Source: Mytilus edulis (taxonomy: Eukaryota > Mollusca > Bivalvia > Mytilida > Mytilidae). From it: a stretch of DNA of 64,000 nt. A program made the position numbers and the translations under genes. Location of the stretch: assembly GCF_963676685.1 (NCBI RefSeq), contig NC_092350.1, positions 40,147,373 to 40,211,372 of the forward strand. The letters run 5' to 3'. The notes under the pieces were generated by a model. The model was not told the DNA's origin and did not search any database. It saw only the letters and a list, made by a program, of their open reading frames with translations. Of this stretch, positions 34,050 to 46,000 are shown piece after piece; position 1 is the first letter of the stretch; each line of letters starts with the position of its first letter.

Positions 34050-37000
34050 ATGACGGATCAGTTTGGTACAATCACCTGGTGGGGGTTCACCCCGGCTCTG
34101 GATTTGCAAGATACAGGTGGATAACATTTGATTTTCGATAAAGATTAAAGACAGTGTGTTCCAAATACTAGAATGTTCTAAATCCTCTCAAAATTACTAC
34201 CACAACTAAATGAGGCTGCATACCCAATTATTTTCTGTTCAGCTTTAATTCTAGAAATACTTCCATTAAATCTGTAAATATCTTGGTATATTCTTTCAGC
34301 AATATAAAATTAGAAAATGTGCGATTGCCAATGACAAAGAGACAATTTTCTCTCCTCCTGAGAGACCAAATGACATAGAAATACACTAGTAGAGATAACC
34401 TTCAACAATTAGCAAAACTTACACTGCATAGAAAGCTTTGAAGGGACCTGAAAATGACCAATTGTAAACAATTTCAACGAGAAAACTAATGGTCAGCTGT
34501 CAAGCTAGTTTACATGCATGTTCAAAAAATAATAAAACAACATATTATATACAATGCAACAACATATGAAAAACACAGAATGCAAACTCCAGACTTTAAA
34601 CAAGCACCTACAAAATATATCCGAGTTAAATGTGTTAGTGATAGCCCAACTTTGGATCCACAAAACCTGGGACAGTGGTCATGGTGGTGCAACAGAACAA
34701 TACAAGAACTAACTGTAAAAAAAATTAACAAGAAAACGCAAATATGTTAAACAACAACCACTCAATTACAAACTACTGGCATAAAGTGTGTAGGGGTTAT
34801 ACATATTTGTTTTGGGGCCCTTTACAGCGTTGAAGACCTACAATGTAATATGAGGCAGGCATAACCTGTGAATGGGGACGAAGTCTGTATGTATTATTTT
34901 TTTAATTCAATCACGTTGATAAAAAGAAACCGAAATACCGTACGTAACGTTCCCGATTTTGATTCTGTTGTTAGGGAATTAGCTGTGACGTTCTTTAAGT
35001 TATGACGTCATATTCGATGTAAACAAAAGAAACGCTTTCATCAGGTAACGTTTTTTCATATCAAACAATTATTAAAATTAAATTTGTATTGAGATCCAAT
35101 CTTATATTTTACTAGACTGATAAATATAAATTTTTTCAAAGTCTCATGCAAACAAGACAGATATCTGCGCAAAAGCGGAGAAAACCGGAACAGGAAGTAG
35201 ATCTGATAAAAAAAGTTAACGATTTTGAGTTCATTAGTAGAATGAAAAATTCGGGAAATTTTCCCGTTTTTTTTTTTTTTTTTTTTTTTTTATTGATTTT
35301 TCTACCGTAACTGGGGACTTCGTCCCCATATTATGTTTTTGTTTTTTTATAAAATTGTGACTTGGATTTGAGAGTTGTCTCATTAGCACTCATACCACAT
35401 CTTATATCTATTGTCAGTTTGTGGGTGACCAACCCTCTAACCAACCTGGAACAGTGTTGTAACACCACAAATTGAGAAAAAAATAATGATGTATTTATTT
35501 ACCATGTTTACATGTACGTTAAATGGGATTACAAAGAGTATATAATATGTAACAGGAGGGCTGTTTACGTTGTGTGTTTTCTGTGTCAACTTTTACATAT
35601 TTTACCCCAGACTGTGTAAAGAGTAGGTATCAGGTTTTTAAGTTGTGTATTTCCGTATCATTGTCATTGTCAACATATTTTAATCAACTGTTTACCCCTG
35701 TCTGCCTAAAGAGTTAAAATCTAGATCCTGAGTCTCTGATCCTTCATATCATCATATGTGGCTTTGTAGAACTCAACACTAGCAAGTTTTCATAGTTTAT
35801 TAGCAAATTATAATTCAACAAGTATCAACAATTTTGTAAAGATAAAAACATTAAACATGTATACGAAAGACATTTAAAAATTCACATAAAAGTGACATAG
35901 CTTTAACTGTCATTTTAACCTTGTTCTAGATGTATTATAATGCTAGACACAAGAGCGACATTGTCTCTAGTGGCAGTAAAATGCATTACACCTTTCGTGT
36001 AGACGGTGAGCAATGTCTGTGCAAGACCAGTTAGTCAGCGAAGTCTGTGCTGGACCTTTCATGTAGACAAGGACTGAGGTCTATTCAAGACCAGTAAGCT
36101 CTTAAATAAAAGCTAAAATGAGAGGTTGTTATATCAACCAGAGTGGCTTATGAAAACAAGCCCAGTACAATTATTTATCTCCGCAATTATTTAACAAATA
36201 CTATTCAAATATAAACAGTCTATAACTAAATTATAAGTTGCAAATTCAACAAAATCTGAGAATAAATTCAATGAATTATAGCACAATAATGTAACTAAAT
36301 TTATAGACATGTTAAACAACAATTTTTATCAATAATTCATATTAACAGTAGTAACTAAATGACCATTTTAGAGGGACATAATACTGTTCTAAAACATAGG
36401 ATCGCCATTACAAATATAAGACATTATTTTAAACAGCGACAAAAATAATTATCAAGTATTATATACAAAGAAAAAAAACCAGTTTGAACATGTATAAACT
36501 TCATACACACACATACACACACATGTATTTTATATAACAATAAGAAAATGTGGTAAGATTGTCAACCAAAGTTTTAACCCTTTCCTCCATTATGATGCTT
36601 TTTGACGCCTGTGTAGAACTTCAGTTGAAACGCTTTGACTACAAAATGTCTGCATCAAACTTTAAAAAAATTGTATCTAAAAAGAAAATTCGTGAGAATA
36701 TCTGACTTGAATTTCATTGATGAAATATTCGTTTTTGTAATGCATTAAATACTTTAAACCTGATTATTTTTTTTTTATTGAATAAATCCTATGCGAATCA
36801 AGTATTTAAAAAAAAAATCTCCATGGAGTAAAGGGTTAATAAAGTGGATGAAAGCAATTTTAAGGCAACCACACATGTACAGCTTCCAACAATGAGAAAT
36901 AACCATACTGTAGTTGACTATGAAAGGCCCGACATACATAAAATGATTCAATGGAGAAAAGGAGAAACCTTATTTATAACAACAATTTGCCAAAAAAAAA

Positions 37001-40000
37001 AAAAAAAAAAAAAATGACACAGATGGACCAACAATAACCATGATAACTACTGAACTACAAGCTCTTGACTATGAACAGGTTCAGCTTAAACCATTCCAGA
37101 TTCATTGTAAACTATTGCAATTACCTTCAGGTGAAAACATCTCTATGTCAACAGTCAATTTATTCTTTTTATATATTTACAGATACGATCTCAGCACTGA
37201 ACAATTTGAAACTAGATACAGACGAAGGAAAAGGTAAAATAATTATATGTTTTACAGGCAATAGCAATGAAACTGCTGGTGCTATTTGCACAATCATGTA
37301 AATTTCAGGTTTAAACTATCTCTGGCCTTGATCAACATTTCTACTCCTCACAAGATCCCCTTTTTATTTCACTCTCATTCGCTTGTCACTTTTTTTTATC
37401 AAAGAATCTAAAAAATAGGCCATTCTTGCAATATAATACTCATTTTATCTGAATGACTTTATTATGTATATTAAAATGATTTTGGTTCAATTTTACATCA
37501 GATGTGACCTTGAGAGGTCATATCGTTGTTATGTTGCCCCAGAAATTTCCTTGCGGTTTTGGCTGATAACTGAACATATTTGGTATAAATACACAGATAA
37601 TATCATGTTCAAAATAACATTCCTTATCGCTTGTAATAAATTCATTTCTTCAATGAATACTTATAAAAATATTTTTTAAGAAACATAGATAAATGATATG
37701 AAAATGTTTTGTTGTGAGGAATATATATTAATGTTTACACTGTTTGTACAAATGTATTAATGTTTACACTGTTTGTACAAATGCAGTTACTGATACAAAT
37801 TTGTACTTTTAATGCATTTACAATTTTCATTGTCACTTTTTTTCAAAAATAGATACATTATCATAATTAAATATGCTTTTGATTGTATTTCTACAATTAC
37901 ATTAAATATACTTTTGATTGTACTTTTACAGATACATTGAATATACTTTTGATTGGAGCAGGTGATATCAGACATGTTTTACAAACCATCGCCAGATCAT
38001 ATAGACACAAAAAACGGAAATTACATGTAAGGTTCTGTGTGCGTTAGTTAAATGAATTCAGTCAGACAAATAAATATATACCGGTACTATTTCATTATGG
38101 GGTTTGAACTCAAAAAAGGATTTAAGGATGTACTTAGGTGAGGGTTTGAAATAAGTGTCAAATGTTCGGACTCCTTGGTGTTTTTCCATGCGATACAAGG
38201 TAAAATATTTTGCCCCATAACACCTATTTATCTTTTAACATAAGATTTAATAGCTTATAAAAGGTTATTTGGCAAAATTTAAGCAGATTCTTAATTTTCT
38301 GTCTTTCCATTTGAGACCCAAAAAATACCAATGCAAATATAAGGTAAAAGTCTGAGTCATCCTTTTCCCGCCATATTTAATAAATCAAATATCTCGAAAA
38401 GGAGCTCCATGATGTATCCATATTTTTAGGTTATTTTGATCCTCAACTAATAATCTTCCAGCTTAAATTATCAATTTTGAATTCTTGATTTATTTAATTT
38501 TACCTTTAATCACCTAAGTTTATCCTTAACTCTTTGAAAATTACAGAAACTTTTGTGTCAACCATAGCGCATTCTCATAGATATAATATGTAACACAGAT
38601 TATATGAGTTCTGTTTTACATGAATGCTTAAACCAGGTCTACCTAAGTTAGTATAAATGTCTTATCATATTGCAACAATGACACTTAGCTATAGATAGCA
38701 AAGATTTACACCTCAAAATGTGTTTGATTAACATGTTTGTCAGTATTGCAGCAACTATATTCAAGAAAATTAAGAACATGAGCTATAAACATTGATAAAA
38801 CTACAAACATGAGAATGAAAACTTAAACTCAATAGCAGAAGGAGGAAAAGACAGCAGAAAAGGGAGAGTTTTTTGTTCAGAATTAAAAACCTTTTTTTTT
38901 GTAAAGCACTTGTTTCACTTACTGATTTCTTAAAAGACCTCTGATCAACATTAGCCTTTGACTAATTAGATGTGTATTGTAGTTTCTAGTCTTGTGAAGG
39001 AATTGTAATATATAATTAGAATATCAATTTTATGTTTATTTCAGTTCTACATCATTGAAACACAATGTGAACTTTACTGTAGAGACTTATTGTTTATGTC
39101 ATTGTTTATGGAACCACCAAACAGAATGGGTTTACAAGGTTAGATATTATTCTCTGATTGTTTTCTGCTTCTAACAAATTATGCTTTCACACAAGATTTA
39201 AAAAAAATTATATATGAATGTAATTGAACCATTACTGTATGAAATTTCATTCATAGGGAATGTGATTGCAAAAATAACTTGTCAGTCATAGCAGAAATAA
39301 TAAAGAAAAAGATCCGATACATAGTGTGCAATGAGAAATCATGTCAGAAGTTTACATTAATGAAACAATAATTGGGCAACACAAACCAAGAATGTATCTA
39401 AAGGTTATTACACAGTTTCAATGAATATAAAAAGATGTATGATTGTGTCAATTTAGAGGATTCTCCATCGGAGAACAAATAACTTAAAAGTAGACAACTA
39501 GAGGTCACTCTTAATGCCTACAATATTGAGATAAACTGGAAAACTGGAATTGCATACACGTAGTCAGCTATAAAATGTCTCGAAATGACAAACATAAAAC
39601 ACTCAAACAAGAAAACTATAGTATTCATACCGTCATGAAATGTCTAAATTGCCTATGTCTAGACATACTATAGTATTCATACCGTCATGTAATGTCTAAA
39701 TTGCCTATGTCTAGACAAACTATAGTATTCATACCGTCATGTAATGTCTAAATTGCCTATGTCTAGACATACTATAGTATTCATACCGTCATGTAATGTC
39801 TAAATTGCCTATGTCTAGACATATCGGACAGCACCAAATTCATTAACGTACACAAAAAAACGATGAACATGGATTTAGTAAATTACAGATGAACAGCTTT
39901 TAATTAAAACCACTGACAAGGCAAGGTTCCTTACATCAGCAAGTGGCGGAGTTAAACAAGTTAAAGTGAATACTTTATGTTCTTGACTCCCCTATTGTAA

Positions 40001-43000
40001 TAATCATTTGAATAACTAAAGCTACAAAGAAAATGCAGATTAAGAATAAGTTCTGAAAAAAAACCACTTACTAATACATGCATACCCGTACCACGGGTGG
40101 TTCGGAAGAACCTCCCCTTGAATCCAAATGAGCACTGTTAAAGTCAACGTTCTGTTCAAATTGTGACTGTTAAAGTTGAGTTCATGAGTCCAAATACCTT
40201 CCCTTGGAAATTCCTGGCTACGGGCCTGCCATGTAGTAGTTAGTATTTAATAAAATATAAAGTATCCAGTTTTAATAATCCCAATTCTTGGTAGTTAAAT
40301 ATAAAAGAATTCTTAGTTTCTAAAGCAAGCTCTAAATTATAAAACTTGCCTTGGCCTCCTGATAAGGATATTGTGGCTTATACTTATATGTGTTGTCAGT
40401 TGTTATAAGTATATCTTAATTTTATACAGCAACATCATGAATAGTGCATTGGAATATGATATTATAGGATTAAACACATTTTTTTCTAGAGGTTATTGAT
40501 GTGTAAACAGGGGTGATTAACTCACAAACTGAATAAAAGTCTGAAGGACATTTATGTTGAGTTTGTGAGTAAGAGCCCTGGTTTACAAATCAATAACCTC
40601 TAGAAAAAATGTGTTTAATCCTTATAATTCTTCAGTCAAACATTTATGATATTTAATAAACATTTGTTTTGTTGATGGCTACTATATATATTTACCATCA
40701 AAAGCACAACGGCAAGTCGTAACTAAGGAGTACGCCGCCTTTTTGACTTTCTAAAAACCATAAATGTCCGATAAATAAAACGGAATTTTAAATGAAATAG
40801 CACCTACCTCAAAAACTACATTTTAATTAAATGTTATCCGAATTTGAAGCGTACACGTAACGAAATAATCTTTCCCTTGAAAATCTCCATTCGTATGACG
40901 TCGTGTTTTGCCATGACGTAAATTCGCAAAATCCTTCATGAAATTTCGGGGAATTTTATTAAATTTTATTATTATACATTTTCGAAGCTTTATTAATGCT
41001 TTAATTTTATATCATTTTTTTGTTATATATTATGCACTAGAATAGTCACAACTGTTATGCAATTGTTTTTAAATCTCAATTAGCTGAAAATCCAGGGATC
41101 ACTGCAAGCTTGTGTATCGCGCATGAATAGATTACAAAAGTAGTTTCGGAAACATGGTTTATCGAAGTGTAAACTTAGAGAAAAATTCTAATTGACCAAT
41201 CTAAGAATTATTGTACAGTGATTATAGTAAAGTTATATATAAACTAGATTTGATTTTTTTTGGTAGAGAAAACAGAACTATTTTTAGAACTATATGGGAA
41301 TTTACTTGTAAGGCAGCAGTCCATGGAATATGTACAGAAGATGTCAAATGAAATGATTAAGTATGTAGATATGTAGATAAAGATTAAGTATGTAGATATG
41401 TAGATAAGTCTCCTTGTTGTTCATTGGAAGGAGAAAATCTAGTACATGCATCTAATATTTCAGGTTATAGCAGTGGAATCTATATATATTTCTTATATGA
41501 TTTGCATATCTACAAATTCTTGAATGTGATTGGACTGTTAGACTTTCTTTATTTGGTTTGCACTTCAAATGACCATTAAGCAGAAACTAGTTTTGTATAC
41601 TATGTAATCACTGTGTTGATTTCTATGAGATATATTTAGCATGATACACACAAAGAAAAAAAACCCCAAAAAATCCCTTTCAGCAAAGTTTTTTTTTAAA
41701 TTTAAGGACTAACATACCAAAAACTGAAAATATGAAAAAAACCCAACTAAAACACATTTGTTTCCAATAACAGTAGATAGTTTAAAAGGAAAGTTCCAGA
41801 AAAAGGCTTGACTGCAAATTGAATATGAACCTAACTTTGTGCTAGACTTACACATGACAAAGATTACAGTACTAGTGTGCAGATAAATTTACCATCGAAT
41901 TTGGACATTTTAATTAGACACCAACATGACCAGTCTTTTTCTTACTTGTACATTGTAAGTAACATGCACCTAAGCAGCAAATTTGAGTTCAGTATTTGTT
42001 TTGAACTCATAAGGATCAAACCTTTGACCATCAACTTTTTAAGACAAGCATGCAACTGTTATAATAGAAAGTCAGTTGATTTATTGTATAAGACAATGCC
42101 ATATTAATTAATGTGTTCATATATATTTTTTTTATATAAGGGAGTTAATTATGCTCCTAAATATTTGCTTTTGTTCATTTCAGGATGGTTACAGATTTTG
42201 ATTATTTAGAGAAAAAATTACCTTTTATAGATTTATCACAACTTAAGGTAATGGCAATACAGATCATTTAAGAATACAAATTTTCTTTAGTTTTGCTCTA
42301 AATTACAAAATACAAAGTATTAAAACCACAAAGGTTGGCTAAGATATAGCAATTTGATAATCGGAACATCTCCAATTCAGAATAAAGCCATGCTGAAGAA
42401 GAGTGTCATTTAGGAGATAACTGTATTGTATTTTAAGCTCCGACGGCATCAATTGGGGATTTGATGGTGGCAAATTAAGTTTACTGGCGATGCGTTAGCG
42501 GAGACAGTAAACAGGTATTTGCGACCATCAGATTGATGCCGTCAGAGCTTAAAATACAATATTGTTATCTCCATTCTAATGAAACTGACAGAAAACAACG
42601 TTAAAACATGTAATGAAAATCTGTCATATGCCGTCTGCGCTTGCACGTACATCCCATAGCACCAATTGTCAATTGATGCCATGTAAAAAAGTGACATTAT
42701 CCACTCAAAATGAACGTGACAAACATTTTTGCATTAGAATTAGTTATGGTATGTATAAAGACTCTGACTCATCTAGATGGAATAGGGACATTGACTCTGA
42801 TGCCTCCTTTAGAGAGACTAGTGCTGACTCTCTGTACATTAAAGAACCCTTTAAAAAGTTGGAGTTCTGTAAGTGGCCTAATGAAAATTATTTTTTCTTA
42901 CTCAACATACATTTCAGTTATCATATCCTGCAGTTTATCACAGTCAACCCTCTTTACAGATTGTATTAATCGAAGTGTATTGAATGTTAATTTGTTCTGG

Positions 43001-46000
43001 TCCTGAGGATGTATGAAATATTTGCCACTAGAGAATAGGCAAACAATAGTCAATTATCAAAGTTTAATGCTTTTTATGCCCCACCTACGATAGTAGAGGG
43101 GCATTATGTTTTCTGGTCTGTGCGTCCGTCTGTCCCGCTTCAGGTTAAAGTTTTTGGTCAAGGTAGTTTTTGATGAAGTTGAAGTCCAATCAACTTGAAA
43201 CTTAGTATACATGTGCCCTATGATATGATCTTTCTAATTTTAATGCCAAATTAGAGAATTTATTCCAATTTCAAACATAGAAAATGATAGTGCGAGTGGT
43301 GCATCCGTGTACTGAGGACACATTCTTGTTTCAAATATTTCAACAATATGAAAAATTGAAAAAAAAACAATAGTTACTGTAAATCACTACTGAATTAATA
43401 AATTTTGTACTGTTATATTTTTTGCAATTGTAAAAACATTAAGATGTTGGGTTTCTAAATATTTAAAAAAATAATTGTACACATTAATTCTTTATATTTA
43501 TAGCATGACATGTTTATCTTATTTTCAGTTTAAAGAAAGAGATTTCATGGAAGGAATATTTAAATTTTGGAGAAATCCTGATCCAAAGCTTTTTGATGTA
43601 GAAAAAATGTGGTATGTTAAACTCAGGTCAATTATGTAAATTTGTTGATTGTACCTTTAGCATTTCATTAAATAAATACTTGAAAGGAGTAAATAAAGCA
43701 TTTGAGATGTTTCATATATTTTATATCCACATGGTTTTATGTTATTAATATGTTTTAAAAAGTAGATACATGTTTATGAATATTACTTTAATGTTTTGAA
43801 AAAAGAACTGAAGGAATTGCATACCTCACTCTTTAGTATAGTTTTAACATACTTTCTACAGATCATATGCTTACTCTGATATAACGGGCAACTGGTACCT
43901 GTTTGGTATGTTTGTATGATGTATTGTGTCTGTTATTGTGGATTAAGACAAAAACTTCAAATACAAAATGAATTTATGTTTATAAGGTTTTTATACGGCC
44001 GCAAACAAATTTTGGGATCGTTTAATGGTATGCTGTCGTTGTCGTCTGCGTCATCTGAAGACATATTTGCTTTCCGGACAAAGCAATTAATTAAGGATTG
44101 GTCTATTGACCATGTAATATTACAATAGTGCTGTAAGTGGTGTTGAACACCAATCAATTAATCAATCAATCAATATTGACTTCTTTTACAGGGACTTACG
44201 ATTACAGCGAGATTTAGGAGTACGATATGACACAAGAGATAATGTATTTGACTGGGACTATCACATGAGATTAATAGAAAGAGAGGTGAATATTTGATGT
44301 TTATTTTTAATTTGAAAATTAAAGAATATTTGGGTAAAAAAAATCTATCAAAAAGTTGTTTCAGTAAAAGGAGAAGATACTTAGGAGTCACCTTAGATAA
44401 TAAGTAAAAAAAAAAAGACAACACCATGGCCCAAAAAAACCAACTTACGGATGTACTTGGGTGAGGTTTTGGAAATTGGTGTCAAATGTTCGGACTCCTC
44501 TGTTTTTTTCCATCAATACAGGGTAAAATATTTTGCCCCATAACACCCATTTTTCTTTGTGTAAAAGACTTTAATAGCTCATAAAAAGCCATTTTCCAAA
44601 TTTAAGCAATTTCTTAATTTTTGTTCTTTGAATTTGAGACCCAAATAATACCAATACAAATGTAAGGTAAAAGTCAGAGTCAGCCTTTTCGCGCTTTTAT
44701 AAACTCAAATATCTTTTTAGCTTATTTTTTTCCTTAACTGATGCTCTTTCAAAATGTAGTATCAATTTTTATTTCTTGATTTTTTAAATTTCACCTAAGT
44801 ACATCCTTAAGGCAAAAAATTCATGACGCTTTTGACCAAATTATTTATTAGTCTTAATACTTTCATAAATTGTGAGATACTAATTTTTATTAAATTTATT
44901 GAAGTGACAAATGAGTACCGTAACTGGTTCATATTTTGAGTTAAAAGAGCACATTTGATGGAATTATTTACCATTGTAAGCCCATAAAATTATGTGACAA
45001 ATGAACCATGATTATTTTTACTGAATGAGCTGGTTGAATTAAAATATTCTAATATCATGAAGTTACATATAGAATTCAACGAGTTTCCACTAAAAGAACA
45101 AAATTCATAGATTGAAAAAATCGTTTTTAACCAGATTTACTAAGTAAAAATCATTTATTGATATGGGGATGTACGACAAGCTGGCGGCTAACAAACAATT
45201 TCCGTGCAATAACTCCTGAACCGTTCAACCAAAGCTTTTTGAATTTTAATATGTTGTTACTTTATGACCAAATTGAGATCAAGTTCGATATTGACAATTT
45301 TCACTTTCACCATTCTGGAGTGATATTAAAAAATGCCAGGACACAAATAAATGTTAAAAAATCTTGTTTGCTGTCTCGCTATGACAGCCTCTTGTTATTT
45401 TATGTACTGTGATATATGTTTACATTTTCAAGCATATCTGCGTTATAGGGAGACATCATACATGCACGAGAGTACAAGAATTGGAGGAAATATGGTATAG
45501 CTTATGAACCAAGAGATGGAAATTATGACGTACCTAACAGAACCCTGGCATCTGGTGTTCTTGTTAAACATGTATGTACCAAAAAACAGTTTATATACCT
45601 GTTACTCTATTCACAAAAAATCTGAAGATAACAATTGATCGTAAATTATACTGAAATGTGTATGACTTACAAATATTTTTGCTCTTAAAATTTTCATGAA
45701 AAGAGCTGCTCAGTCTGTACTATAATTTGTTTCACTATTGTGATCAGTTTGTCTTATCTGATCTCCAAATTATAGGCAGTGAGCCAATTGTCATCCTGGT
45801 TTGACCACATTTAACCCTTTCACGGATTGCTGCCCAGACAGAAGCTACTCTGAGACCATGGCTTCACTGGCTACTATTACTCAAGTGGGAGATCTTCATA
45901 ATAAATGTCAATAAAAACTTGTTTGTAGTTATTTGTGTATTTATTTCATTCACTAACACCATGTTCACAGTTTTGTTCATGTTTTGATAATTTTTTCTTC

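Larger units (their letters stand above)
34117..37182 (+). other. DNAAF3 intron 1
   Basis: Holds a family B/C-like fragment in reverse (about 34320-34500), the right MITE of the inverted pair, a family B 3' end, a TTAA-flanked MITE and an A-run at 36991-37013. At 35985-36110 there is a loose direct repeat (CCTTTCRTGTAGAC ... CAAGACCAGT, ~75 bp apart). The open frames here are not recognised as genes. Confidence 0.6.

Noticed and set aside
39615-39822. CRISPR array
   Set aside because: The 52-bp units abut with no unique spacers; it is a plain minisatellite.
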